The position numbers were made by a program, and so were the translations under genes. From Phalacrocorax aristotelis (lineage: Eukaryota; Chordata; Aves; Suliformes; Phalacrocoracidae), in the NCBI RefSeq assembly GCF_949628215.1, contig NC_134276.1:135408125-135472124 (forward strand): a stretch of 64,000 bases of DNA, in the 5' to 3' direction. Numbering within the stretch: position 1 is the stretch's first letter; each line of letters begins with the position of its first letter. Shown in pieces: positions 11,227-23,500 of this stretch. The notes beneath the pieces are model-generated. The model was not told where the DNA came from, searched no databases, and was given only the letters and a program-made list of their open reading frames with translations.

Positions 11227-11956
11227 CTGAGGAAAATAAGAAAAACAGAATGAGAAATTATCTTTGGCATTTTCAAGGCAAATTATAGAACAGGCTCCCT
11301 GCTTGAGTTAGTACTTCTGTTTTCATCTCACTTTCTGCAAGATACATCTCCATATTTTAAAAAATATTATAAAGCTGGAAGTAAAGATGAAGGTGCTGGT
11401 GAACTACATGGTAAAAAGCGCTGGGCTGGGAAGAATACTCAACTTTTTAAAATCAGAAATACCATTTCTTTAAATACCATCTCACCCAAACATACAGAAT
11501 AGAACCAATAAATTTGGATTAATGTTCTAGAACAACCCCCAGATGCATAGTTAAGATGGAGATATACTCATTGTAGATGCTATGATAGCCTGGAAAGAAA
11601 AACAAAAAACCCTGCGTTTTCTGCTGCTGAATTAAAAAAAAAATAAATGAAAAAAAACAAGTTTTGTTCCTGCTCTCTCTTGAACAAATACTCTTATTTT
11701 ACTCTTAGCCCTTATTCTTTCTCCCCATCAGAAAGATAGGGGCAGAGCACAGAGCAGACGTCATTCACTGTTCAGGTACGTTTGACACTGCGTACAAGTT
11801 TGGGAGCTCAACACTCATTGAGCGATATGGGAAAAGGAGATCTGCACCTACAAAGCAGTCGTATGTTCCATGGCTTCTTCCCAGAATTCATTTTGGCAAC
11901 ATGTACCAACTCAAAGATCTACGTGAGAGCTAAGAAGTGAAGATAAAAATACTTAC

Positions 11957-12044
11957 TCAGTATGAACCAGATCCCAAATCCAGGTCTCGGGGAAAAATTT
12001 CCGAACAGTGTTAACACCACCCCCAGCAAGAATCCTTGACTCAT
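11957..12044 (-). CDS. A2M-family exon 18 (88 bp), end of the bait region
   Basis: Encodes DESRILAGGGVNTVRKFFPE then TWIWDLVHT. The conserved F-F/Y-PETWIWDL marks the end of the bait region. The whole bait is only about 28-30 residues and differs from human A2M, as expected for the fastest-evolving part of the family. Confidence 0.92.
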
Positions 12045-12664
12045 CTAGAAGATTGTGCATGGTTAAAGTATAATATTAGAGAGGTCAGGCCAGAAGAACC
12101 TGAACTGCTGTCAGGCATGCTCAGCACCATAAATGAACACTAGGTGTTCCATCTGAGCTTTTTCCCATTCTTTTTCACATAAAAAAGGAAAATTCTAACA
12201 GATGTAGGGTACGAGAAGAAACAGTTCCTTATATATTCTCTTTTCCCATGGGAAAATACTAGAAAAATTAGCTATTTCACAAGACATTTCACTTTATTTC
12301 ATACTGAAAGGTCTCATCATCCAGTTAGAAAGGCACGTTCCCTGTCCTCTACCACTAGCTCTCTTTGATTTGCAAATGGGGAACAGCAGCCAGTATTGTC
12401 ACCAAAGCTTATAATTCTTTACAAACCTCCCTGAGAACTCAGCCATTTTTACCCTGCTCAGTAGTTAAAAGTGGTGCTGAATATCCAGTCTATTGGAAAA
12501 CTGCTTTTGTTCATCTAGTCAAACTACAGGTCTAATATGAGGAACCAAGGCCTCTTTCCAGTTTTTCCATGGACCCAGTTGTGATGTCCAACAGCTCATT
12601 TAGCACGGAGGTACCTCAGATTTCCTAGACATATAATGGAAATAACAATACTTTCTTATTTTGC

Positions 12665-12920
12665 TGGACTTAGGATCATATAACGACAGAATCATTGAAA
12701 AAAAAATCTAAGTTGGACGGAACCTCCAGAGTTCTCTAGTGCAATCGCCCTGAAGTAGGACTAACTTCAAAGTCAGCTCATGTTGCTCAAGGGTCTTGTC
12801 CAGCTCAGTTTTGAAAACCTGCAGCAACGGAGATTCCAAAACCTTCTGGAGAACCTATTCCAGCGGAGAACAGCTCTCATGGGGAAGAACTTTTCCTAGT
12901 GTTGAACAGCAATTTTCCTT
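12665..12920 (-). mobile_element. Old CR1 3'-end fragment
   Basis: In the intron between exons 17 and 18. AGAATCATTGAAAA, AAGTTGGACGGAACCTCCAGAG and TTCCAAAACCTTCTGGAGAAC follow the antisense CR1 3' end (AGAATCATAGAAT..GTTGGAA..GACCTC), with many substitutions. Confidence 0.55.
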
Positions 12921-13399
12921 GTGGCAACTTATGACTGCTACTTTTGCTCATTTGCTGAGCAATCTGACTTGCAGAAAGATAACTGTAACTCCTGCTGATC
13001 TATTAATGCTTTGGAGACTATGTGCTAAGGATGTTAAGTGCAGCGTGAACTCTAAACGTTGGGAATTGACATTATTTTTCTGCACTGGCAATTCCTTTTA
13101 AATACTTAATTGAATTGTGATTTGGTGAAAGGTTCTGACCTGGAAAACCCTGAAAAAGTAATATCAGTTTATGAAAGAAGTAGCATCCCAGAGTTCCCTG
13201 TCTTTCCTGTATGCACCCTGTACCTACGTGAGAGAGAATTGACTCTACTGCAAGGACTGTCAGAAAGAGATTACTAGAGGCAAATTGGGATGCATAAACC
13301 TATTCCCCCCAAAACCCTCAACCTGCTTATTTTATGCAGGCAATAGTTTTGAAGACCGGGCAGGCTGGAAGTGGAGATACAGTATGAACTTTCCTTTAC

Positions 13400-13532
13400 C
13401 TGTGCCATAGACATTGACAGGGGTGAAACCATGTTCCAAATAGACTGGGTAATCTTCCATATCTGATTTGTCTTCATTGCACAGAACTGGCTTCCGTAGC
13501 ACAGAATTGGTGAAAACCTTCAGGCCCATATC
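13400..13532 (-). CDS. A2M-family exon 17 (133 bp), start of the bait region
   Basis: Starts DMGLKVFTNSVLRKPVLC, the conserved lead into the bait region, then a variable stretch ending FTPVNVYGTG. Acceptor ATTCAG, donor GTAAAG; ends in phase 1. Confidence 0.92.
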
Positions 13533-14135
13533 CTGAATGTGAAAGAATCAATCATGTCACTCAGGGCATGCGTTAGCCACCAGCACGTGCCTCTTCTCCC
13601 ACCTGGGTTATCATAGCTCATCTCTCTCCTCCCTCCTCACATGCCACCCTTTCAACCCTGAAAGTCACAACTCTTCCACTCTGAGCTCTATGTCTTTCTT
13701 ATGGAGCAGTGACACCTGGCGTTCTGTGAAGAGCTGTAACGACGGGGCTTGTGTTAGGTCTTAAGCCATGGGACCAGCAGGGAGTGGAGGCAAGTGCATC
13801 AGGAACTAAGCGGCCTGCATCACGGGCTCGGATCTTTGCTAGGAATGCTCAGATCTTTACTAGGAATGCCTGAGGTCATGAGCCAAGGCGATGGTCCAGC
13901 TTAGGACATACCTACTCAAGCATGGGCAGGATCCCAGCGAATACACCTAAGAGTGACTCGCAGTCTTCCTGAGGAGCAGCAACTGAGTAGGATGAGAAGG
14001 CAGAAACTAGGTGATCAGAGACAGAATCAGAATCAGCTGCCTGCTCTTAGCACTGAGAACCACCACCTGAGAAAGTTTAATGCTAATGTGCATTCTGGAA
14101 TACTGCCCACTTACAGAACCACACAGAGCACATAC

Positions 14136-14306
14136 CCTGAAAATCCTGTAGACATCACCATCACGACTGACATTCACAGCTTCGTAGTACAAGCCATCAA
14201 AAAAGGTGGTTTTGATTGGAGTACACCTCTCTGGCTTGTCATCTTCCAGGTTGAGGCCATTGTAATAATAGCCATATAAATCACTCACACGAAGTTGGTA
14301 GTACAC
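14136..14306 (-). CDS. A2M-family exon 16 (171 bp)
   Basis: 57 codons starting VYYQLRVSDLYGYYYNG, corresponding to the variable MG6 segment that in human A2M begins VYNLLPEKDLTGF. Ends DVYRIFR with donor GTATGT. Open throughout. Confidence 0.9.
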
Positions 14307-14910
14307 CTGGGAGGTGAGGATGACTAGTGTAAGCACAAGGAAAGTCCCAGGCAGGTGCAAAATTACATATATTCAAAGCTTATGGTGGCCCCTGAGCAAT
14401 CCCATAGACTGGTGGGTTTGCCTGGTGATGCCTACCAGGAGACGAATAAGCAAGTTGGCTGGTGATACGCAAGAAGGACTGGACTCTACCCACCTCATTC
14501 TGAGCCACAATGGCTTTGTGGGGTGAACTTGAGCAAAAAGCATGGAGATATACTCCTGAGTTATGCAGAGAGGAGGCTGGAGTCCAGCAAGATACTAGGT
14601 GACATGTACCGCTTTTGTTCTGAGCCCAAGGCCTGTTTGAGTCATAGAATGAGATTTTGACATAATCTTTCCCCAGGAGGAACTCTGCTTTCAAGGATTT
14701 ACATTAGGCATATTCTTAGGACATGTCTTACACTTCCATGTTTACCAAAAGTAAATGTTCCACTATCAAATTCTGTCTTTCAAGTGTATAAGCCATAGAG
14801 CATTCTTCAATCAGTGAGACTGAGTCTGTTTCCAAGGGAAAAATGGTAATTGGAATGTCATTCTGGATGTCACTATGTCAAAAGAGCACAGGCCTGGGGA
14901 CGTGGCTTAC

Positions 14911-15060
14911 GCTCTCAGCAGATAACTCTCGCTCAGGCTGAAGAAGAAGGACACTCTGATCTACAGCTCTCAGGGCACAGTAGGAGTTGGCAGCAGCTTC
15001 AAGGTGGAGACCAACTTTAGAGCCAGGGAGACCCTGCTCTTCAGAGAACTCAAGCTGGAC
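14911..15060 (-). CDS. A2M-family exon 15 (150 bp)
   Basis: Encodes 50 codons starting VQLEFSEEQGLPGSK and containing CALRAVDQSVLLLQPE, the family signature just before the bait-region exons. Acceptor TTTCCAG, donor GTAAGC; phase 0 at both ends. This is the first exon of the minus-strand piece, and the exon that should follow the last plus-strand exon at 63375. Confidence 0.93.
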
Positions 15061-15372
15061 CTGGAAATTAATAAATCCAAGACAACCACACAGAAATGAG
15101 GAGAATCAGCTTGGCATATAGATCTAAATCTCACCTTCCACCAGCACTCAGTCTACTCTCTGTGGGGCAAAGGCCCTACTGCTACTTGGCCCTTCTGAAT
15201 GCCACTTGTGTAAAAATCCACAACCTAGTCACCTCCCTTTCTCCGCTCCATTGAGAATTTAGTTTGAGTTCAAGCATACGTGCCAATTCCAGGGACAGGT
15301 CCTCATGTTCACAGGCACATCTGTACCTTTTCCGTTCCTAAAGGTCCTAAAGGTTTACAACCCTTCAACCCT

Positions 15373-16570
15373 TAGAATCATTGACTCATTATGGTTGGAA
15401 AAGACCTCTAAGATCATCAAGTCCAACCATGAAACCCAAGACTACCATTCCTCCTAAATCATGTCCCAAATTGCCATGTCTACATGTATTTTGAATACCT
15501 CCAGGGATGGTGACTCCACCACCTCTCTGGGCAGCCTGTTTGAGTGCCTGACCAGTATTTCATTAAAGAATTTTTTCCTAATAAACAATCTAAACTTCCC
15601 CTGATGCAGCATGAAACCATTTTATCTCGTTCTATCGCTAGTGACATGGGAGAAGGGACCAACACCCACCTCACTACAACCTCCTTTCAGGCAGTTGTAG
15701 AGAGCAATAAGGTCTCCCCTCAGCCTTCTCTTCTCCAGACTAAACAACCCTGATTCCCTCAGCCTCTCCTCATAAGACTTGTTCTCCAGACCCTTCACCA
15801 GCTTCGTTGCCCTTCTCTGGACACGCTCCAGCATCTCAGTGTCCTTCTTGTACTGAGGGGCCTGAAACTGAACACAGTATTCAAGGTGTGGCTTCACCAG
15901 TGCCAAGTACAGGGGCACAATCACTTCCCTGCTCCTGCTGGCCACACTATTCCTGGTACAAGCCAGGATGCTGTTGGCCTTCTTTGACACTTGGGCACAC
16001 TGCTGGCTCATGTTCAGCTGGCTGTCAACCAACACCCCCAGGTCCTTCTCCGCCAGGCAGCTTTCCAGCCACTTTTCCCCAAGCCCGTAGCATTGCATGG
16101 GGTTTTTGTGACCAAAATGCAGGACTCAGCACTTGGCCTTGTTAAACCTTACATAATTGGCCACAAGCCATCAATCCAGCCTGTCCAGATCTGCCTGCAG
16201 AGCCTTCCTACTCTTGTGCAGATCAACAATCCCACTCAACTTGGTATTGTCTGCAAACTTACTGAGGGTGCACTCAATCCCGTCATCCAGATCAATGATA
16301 AAGATATTAAACAAGAATCGCCCCAACACTGAGCACTTAAGATGAACCATTCCACCACCTTCCCTGTTACCAGGGTCAGTCTGACAGGTCTGTAGTTCCC
16401 TGGATCCTCCTTCCAGCCCTTTTTGCAGATGGGCCTCACATTGGCAAGCCTCCAGTCATCTGGGATCTCCCCTGTTAACCAGGACTGCTGATAAATGATG
16501 GAGAGTGGCGTGGTAAGCTGTTCTGCCAGCTCCCTCAGTACTCTTGGGTGGATGCCATCCGGCCCCATAG
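15373..16570 (-). mobile_element. CR1 retrotransposon, 5'-truncated, with most of the RT ORF
   Basis: The minus strand encodes CR1 ORF2 reverse-transcriptase pieces. These are the finger region (GPDGIHPRVLRELAEQL, GNYRPV), then, after an internal deletion near 16340-16360 that removes part of the palm, the FADN (normally FADD) segment and the C-terminal part ([33 protein letters not shown]). The 3' end at about 15373 has the usual GAATCATT..GGTTGGAAAAGACC antisense form. It begins only about 310 bp upstream of A2M exon 15, next to where the minus-strand gene loses its 5' half. Confidence 0.9.
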
Positions 16571-16959
16571 ACTTGTGAGTGTACCGTCATGCAACACCAC
16601 TGCCACAGGTACAGCTCACATGGTTGTCCCCTGCCCCTTCAGCTAACATGTCACCTCTGGGTGTTACCTGCACTATCAGATCACTTGGATCCCATGGCCT
16701 GCTTCCTAGTTTGTCGACTCTGTATGGATGTCAGTTCACCACAGGGAAGTATTTTGGAATGAACCAACCTGTTCCTTCCAGGAAGAAACCTAGGTACAGT
16801 TCTGGAGAAAATTCATGGCAGGGAGCACTACTGATAGTCATGATGGATTGGACCAGATTATGGTAGGTCCTCTTTTTGCTTTGTCAGTAGGCTTTGCACT
16901 TGCCATCACACCCACATGCCTCCATTGTGCATCACAAGACACACGGCACTTAACCTTAG

Positions 16960-17210
16960 ACTCATAGAATCATTAAGGTTGGAAATGACCTCTAGGATCA
17001 TCAGGTCCATCCATCAACCCAACACCACCTTGCCTCCTAAACCATGCCCTGAAGTGCCATGTCTACACATTTTTTGAACACCTCCAGGGATGGTGACTCC
17101 ACCACCTCTCTGGGCAGCATGTTACAATGCCTGACCACTCTTTCATTACAGAATTTTTTCCTAATAGCCAATCTAAACCTCTTCTGGTGCAGCTTGAGAC
17201 CACATGGATC
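16960..17210 (-). mobile_element. CR1 3'-end fragment
   Basis: Antisense CR1 3' end beginning CATAGAATCATTAAGGTTGG, with CTCCACCACCTCTCTGGGCAG in the middle, truncated at about 17210. Same orientation as the copy at 15373-16570 and similar to its last 240 bp; a separate insertion or a local duplication. Confidence 0.85.
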
Positions 17211-18144
17211 TTGTGGACTGCAGCAAAGCCCTCATGTTACTTCTGCATTTACAGAGAAGACCTGAGCCTAATACTGTGCAATCCAGCCCCTCCAATCTGT
17301 TCTAGAGCCCTAAACTGTTGGACACAGGATATTTAGCATCACGTGGTTTGATCAGAGATCCTTCCCTAAAGGTGATGCATTTATCAATAAAGTTACTGTC
17401 TCTGTTGGCTCCTTCTGACAGCAGGAAATGTGGAAGCATGATGTGCGATATTCAGGAAGGGTAGTTTTTTCTGCAGCAGTGCGGGGAATCTATTTACATC
17501 CCTCAGTGAAGTCACTCTCCTGTTGCTAACCTGAAAACCTGCAGCTCATACTGAGTAATCTGAGCTCTGCAGGTCTGCCTGCTGTGTGGTGACCAACAAT
17601 GACCTCAGTGGGAAATGCCACTCCAAAAGACATGCAAGCTCCAAAGCGTAATACAGGTCATCCTAATTTTGTTGTCTAAGTGGGAAAATTCAGCCTATAG
17701 CCTGGGAAACTGAAACAGAGCGCAGTCAAGGATCTTGATCAAAAGCTGTTAAATATAGTGTAAAGCGTATTCCCATTTCCATGCTTCAATTACCACAATG
17801 CTCTTTCTTAGTCAGTCTGTAGTTGGGACCTGATGTTAGAGGAGCACTGGGCTGCACCACAGCTGATTCATGACAGCAGCAGCAATATGATGAGTAGCTC
17901 CCTTCCCTAAGTAACAACAGCAGCCCAACGCTGATATTCATCTGATGTTGGAAGCTGGATGTTTTCATTCTTACAAGAACAAGAAGCTACTTTCCGCCAG
18001 TGAGATCTGGAACCAAAGGCCAGAATTGGATCAAAAGTTAATTTCAAGTTCCAAAGTTAATTTTGGAATTGTATCTCTCTTTGTATATACATTCAAGCCA
18101 TGGAGAGCATCATCTATCTGTTTTACTTGACCTGATAATATTCT
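17211..18144. other. No recognisable gene
   Basis: AT-rich single-copy-looking sequence. I searched the minus strand for A2M exon 14 (the ADIAPVA and [10 protein letters not shown] type motif) and found none. Confidence 0.5.
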
Positions 18145-18480
18145 GGTTTGCAAGAGCCCAGCTGGTGACGGGATCCACATTGTACAGATACGTATGCATA
18201 TATATTTCACATTAGTGGACCTCTATCCTGCTCAGCCAGGGAGGAAAAAAGGAGAGGAGATGGTGATGTTTGTGTTCATGGGAGTGCTCTGTGTGTCTGC
18301 ATAGGTCTGTGTAGCGGCCATGTGTGTATGTATATCTGTAGTGTGTGTGTGCATCCTGGGTATGACATACTCGGCCTTGTTACTGGTTGCACATGGGGGC
18401 AAGGAGCTGCAGCAATTTCACCTCTGTTGGGCTGCCACATTGTGCTCTCCCTAAGTATCTTTTGCAAGGTGTCCATTATA
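18145..18480 (+). repeat. LTR-like dispersed repeat, copy B
   Basis: Shares with copy A the GGGATCCACAT..GTACAGATACGTATGCATA block, GTCTGTGTAGCGGCCATGTG, a TG-rich stretch, then GAGCTGCAGCAATTTCACC and TCTGTTGGGCTGCCA. Shorter than copy A, lacking the AATAAA part. Confidence 0.55.
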
Positions 18481-20551
18481 AAGTAGATTTAAAGATTCAA
18501 GCACAAGTGGAGGGGTCTGTCTACTGTCTGATTAGGGAAGAAATTTCGGTAGAGAGGAGGCTGAAGGCATGAACAGAACTTAAAAGTATGTTACATTACT
18601 TGAAAACTACTCTGTGTAAACTCATAATTCAGGTTCTTTCCTGAGAGGAAAGGAAGATGAGCAGAAGCACCAGTGTCCCAATCTCTCTCTGTTCACCAGT
18701 GTAAATCTTAGGAATTTATTAGCACTCCCACCTGCTGAGTTGCTAAAAATAAGGCCACAATAAAAAAAAAAAAAGTTCCTTAAATTAGCAAATAAATGCC
18801 TTGAAATATAATTTGTATTCCTAGGGAACCCTCACATGTAACTGCATAACTGAACATAGAGAGGCTTTATGCTGAGAAGTGAGCTGTTACTTTTTAGTTT
18901 TACTTTTAACCTTTACTTTTACTTACCTCTAAAGCCATGTCTCTACAGGCAGCTTATCACTAAGGAGGAGCTTTACTTTTTTGTAGCTGAGAAACACTTC
19001 AGAAAGACATTTTCAACAATAGCTAGAATAAGAGAATAAGTCTAGGTGTGGCCCAAGTCTGCATTTTATTGTATGAATCTTTATTTTTAGTAGAAGTGCT
19101 TTTAATTGTATAAACAAGACCCAAACCCTTCACTTTGTTAGATTAGTAATTGCTCTAATTTTCAGTGTGCCTGAATCTGATAGGAACAAATCATTGCTCT
19201 CTTGAAGCAGTGAATACAGTTTGATCAGTGCTGAAAGCAAATGCTTTGGGTCACTGACAATGGAAGGAAAATCTGAAGATCCTGACAACTGGGCTGTGTC
19301 ATCTTCCAGTCTACAGTCAGTCTGCTTGGGGACTGGGCTGCCATGGAAAAAGAGACTACCAAATTCAGAATCCCTCTGGCAAGAGTGAGACAGTAAAAGG
19401 ACATCCTGAATCTGAAGGAATAAACCTTTGTCACCACAGTGACACCGGGACTATGTGATTTCCCCTTGCTACTGTAAACACTAGATATATATTCACTATA
19501 ATCCTGGATTACACTGCTCTGTTGCAGCCTTCTGACCCTTGTTCAGGCTGAATAAGAGGAAATAAAAGAGCAGTTCCTGAGGGAACACAAGAATGAGTCC
19601 TGTCACATAATTCAGGACTCTCCTGCACAGAGGAGAAAGAGGCCCTCCAACCACATTCTAAAGCAGAGCAGGTACAGAGGTGATGCTGCAGCTGTAGAAT
19701 CTTCCCCTGGGTCTCTTGGACAACAGTGCCAACCTGCCCTTACAAGATGTGCAGGAATAACATAATTATAAACAGTGATTACAGTTTTAATAATCTGGGG
19801 ATGATTACCCAGTAATCAAGGAGTAGTCATGCACAGCTCTTCAAATGACATCCCTGGCCATCCTGGGACTGCCAGGAATCAGGACTAGTGGCCATGGGTG
19901 TGGCATGAGGCACACAGACAAGCAGTCACGAAGCAAAGGGAAACTCAATGCAAAGCTGTCACTGGATAGATGTTCCTGCATCAAATAGAGCAGGGCAAAT
20001 ACTGACAGATGCTGAAGGCAACTGCTGATAAGAAGATAGACAGAGAAGTGTGCTGAGGAGAGAGAGGAGAGCAGGCGTCACATCAATGGGGATGACCGTA
20101 GGCACATCTCCTGTCAGCAGGCTGGAGCAGGCAGTGGGCAACGGATGTCTCAGGGAGACCAGGAGCCAACTGAAGACATCCTCAGCAAGACCATGACACC
20201 TTCAACCTCTCTACCCCCTGCCTGTGGGGAGGCTGGCTTTCCAGGCAGCAGGCAAAGCTCTTTGGCCGGAAGAAGGGAGAAGTACATGTTTTACTGTAGC
20301 AGTACATGGATACAGTAGTCTCTGTAATTTATCTACTTCTCTGTTACTTATTGCCCCTGAAGGGAGCTGTTGAGCTGCAGGGAGCCACTAGACTTGATGG
20401 GCTGGCCTTTTCTGTCTGGCCCCTGGTCGCTAAGGAGACCTGAGGGGACAGAGCCAATGGAGGTCCCGGGGGAAGCAGGCAGGTGGGCAGAACCCCCAGG
20501 GGCCCTGGGCCAGCTGCCATGACTGCTACTGTGAGGAAATGCTTAGTGGGA
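18481..20551. other. No recognisable gene
   Basis: AT-rich noncoding-looking sequence with short homopolymer runs (poly-A at about 18762). Only short open frames without recognisable protein content. Confidence 0.4.
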
Positions 20552-23500
20552 CTACCAAAAATTTGAGAACACTGGATTTTGCAAGGTGACTTGGGGTGGC
20601 CGGATCACTGAAGAGAGCCAAGGAGAGGGTTTGCAGGGTGGGCACCAGCTGGTGGAGTAAAAGTTCAGATGCATTTCCCTGCTGTGAGGAGATCTAAAAT
20701 TGCTCTTGTACCTCTGCTGACCAAACCAGCATGAAAACCCAGATGTGCTGCTAGCAAAGTTACCATGCACCTTTCCAGCGTTAGTGGGCAAGCAGTGTGT
20801 CATGTCCAACATGAAAATGCTGTGTACAATCATGGCATGAGAAGCTGAGCCAAGAAGTAAGATTTGGTTTAATCTATACCAGGGAGGGACCTAGGGAGCA
20901 TTTCAGTGAAAAAGGGTAGATCTGATAAATAAGCAGACCAAAATTTCCAAAGCCATGATTGGGGTAGGAAGTGTCACCCCTCAGATCATTTACACATTTT
21001 TGTCAGTATTTGATGCACTTTCTCTTAAAAGTCTCTAGCAGCATATTCAGGCTCTCACAAGACATCCCAGGTGTCAGGTACTCTCAGGCAAATGCAGCCG
21101 ATCTTTAATTCATAGTCCTGCACTAAACTCTGCTGTCAGGTTAAAAGCATGTCATTATTGGAAAAAAATAAAACTGTTGTGTAAGCTTGTCTCTACTGCA
21201 GTCTACTGAAATTAATATTCTATGCTGAGTCAGGCAATTAATGTTCCCATGTGTACATTTCTTCCTGAAGCCTCATTTTGTACTGTTGGGCCTGCTTAAA
21301 AGGACATTTGGTCCTTTCTGGGAAAGGATGGTTCCTCCGCTTTCACTTTTCAATGGTGGGGATTGCTCCCAGCAAATGAATTTTTTCAGGCTGATGCCAA
21401 CTTGGAATTTATATGATGTATTTTGTTGTGGTGTTTCTTTATTAAATCTTCTTGCACAGTCCTTGAATGTTAGTTTTTGTTGCTTGCAGGGGTGTCCCTC
21501 TTGCTGAGTTAAGACAGTGGTGTGTCTTAACACAGACAGAGGAGACGGAATAATGCAGCAGCCTTTGCTGAGTCTGCTTTGAAATTTCAGTTGAATGTTG
21601 AACTTGCAGCTTGTCATGAGCTATTTTGTAGTGTACCTCTGTGCTGCTGGATTGCTGTGGATTGCACTTCTGCTCAGGAGGAGTAAGCAGTGAAGTGAAC
21701 TATACCACTATGTGCTTTCATAGTATGCTTTTGGTCCCATGAAATGGCAAATGTAATAACCAGGCCAATTAATTTCTCTAGAGACTTACAGCACAGCCTT
21801 TCTTGTTTGCAGCACTTGGAGGGAAAATGGAAAATCTCTTTCCAACTCACCAGTTCCCTGCAGTCATTAAAACATGCTCTTGACTTCTGCGTTTCAGCCA
21901 GCTTGGATTTTGATGTGCTTTCTTAAAGCTGATTCAACATGTGCTTCAGGTAAAAGCTACACATGTATTCTGCTTCACATGAAGCAAAAAGATGCTGCAA
22001 AATTGGTTTTCAAGGGAATTAATAATACTGAGTTATATTCCGGAATCTGATCTCTTCATCGTGCTGGAGAAGTATATTGGTTATGGCTGAGCGCTGATGT
22101 TTATACACCAAGTCACTGTATTTCTTTTCAACACAGGTGGCATTGGTTGAGCTCTTCACCTGCAGCTTTAGACAATCTAGGCTTTGAATAGGACCACATG
22201 AAAGTAATTGCCTTTTCAGCAGGTTTCTCTCTAAAATGGAACTGCAGGGTAAGAGAAACATGGGAAATTGTTTCTGATGATTTTGTATCAGAAAAGAAGC
22301 TGTATCAGACAGTTCTCAATGCACTGCCAGACTCTAACATTGTCCTCTGAAAGCCAAAAACAAATGTCAGCAGGGCAATCCTCAAGTAACACAGGGGTGG
22401 CCCTGTTCTGAGCCCAATGCTTCTTAGTAGGTCGGGGAGCTACCTGGTGGGTATTTCCCTGAGCAGAAAAGAAGAGCAATCGTCAGCATTAAAACTTTAC
22501 AGACTAAAAATCACTCTTTTTATCTCATAATGATGCTTGAGTGGTAAAGTTCACTGGGGTGCACTTTGCCCTATTTTTTCATGCAGAGCTCTGGTGTGTG
22601 ATGAAGGCTCTTCAACATTACAGAAGTAAAAATAATAACAATTAATATTTTATTTCCCTTCTGCCACCCTTTCATGTAACCATGTCTCTACTTGTTATTT
22701 TCTTATGCACTAGGACTTTGTGGTCTGCTGACCATATTGTTAAAGTCTTCTCTTGGATAAAAAGTTGGATGAAAAAGCAAGCAAAATTTTTTTGTGTTTT
22801 GTGTTTATACAGCTACACAAAGGTCTGTGAACTAGAGAGTAACTGAAGCAGGGGTATGGGCCACATGCTGAGTGCTGTGGTCTTGGTGGAAAGGAGGTCC
22901 GCTTTTCAAACACACAGCTCATGGATCTGGTGTTGGGTTTGCAATTCTTGCTCCTGTTTTAAAGTTTGATTAAAATAGCCAGTTTTATAAACCTGTTAGT
23001 GTTCCATACATAACTGAAAGAGATCTGCTCTGGATGCTGTCTAATCCTGCTGATTTCAACACCTGTGGCACTGATGGGTTTGGTTTTTTCCATGTCTGGC
23101 ATATTTGATTTTCTGCTTTGAAATGTGCAACACTAATCACCTGAGTTGTCTTTGTCACTGTCTTAAAGCACAAGCATCCAACAACGAAGGCTATTCCACT
23201 GTGCAGCTGCTTGTCCTTTGGGAGGATCCAGATTGAAGCTTGAACGATGCTCGCTGTCCAGAGCCTGCAGCCTGAGCTGCACTTGTGTTTATGTGGCAGA
23301 ACTGTAGCTGTGAATATGTGATTCTTCAGCACAGGTAGGTGCTCCAGTATTCAGCTACTGGCTCTAAATGAGCCTGCAGAGGGTAAGATGTGGGTCCAGT
23401 AGGAGTTTTGTCATTTCAAGTGCCTTCAGTTCTTCTGAAAACACGCACTGTATGAAATTAGATTTTGAAAATGGCAATCTCCTTTTTTCTTTACAGGAGA

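Larger units (their letters stand above)
1227..15060 (-). pseudogene. Alpha-2-macroglobulin family gene, C-terminal portion (exons 15-32), with an in-frame stop
   Basis: Eighteen exons with consensus splice sites and continuous phase encode the C-terminal 815 codons of an A2M-family protein. Members of this family are secreted, trap proteases after cleavage of a bait region and couple them through a thioester. Visible in order are the MG6 end (CALRAVDQSVLL), a short bait region (exons 17-18), WIWDL and PDTITEWKA of MG7, the thioester site [10 protein letters not shown] (exon 24), the alpha-helical thioester domain, and the start of the receptor-binding domain ([16 protein letters not shown]). 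Exons 1-14 are absent upstream: from 15061 to the plus-strand gene at 50170 I see only CR1 copies and unrelated sequence. Exon 30 has TAA at 1936-1938 where relatives have Tyr. The final exons are not in the window. It is either the displaced second half of the plus-strand gene at 50264 or a 5'-truncated paralogue. The exact paralogue (A2M, A2ML1, ovostatin) is not resolved. Confidence 0.85.

Noticed and set aside
15622-16098. 158-codon minus-strand frame upstream of A2M exon 15 as a possible host gene
   Set aside because: It is the C-terminal RT region of a CR1 element.
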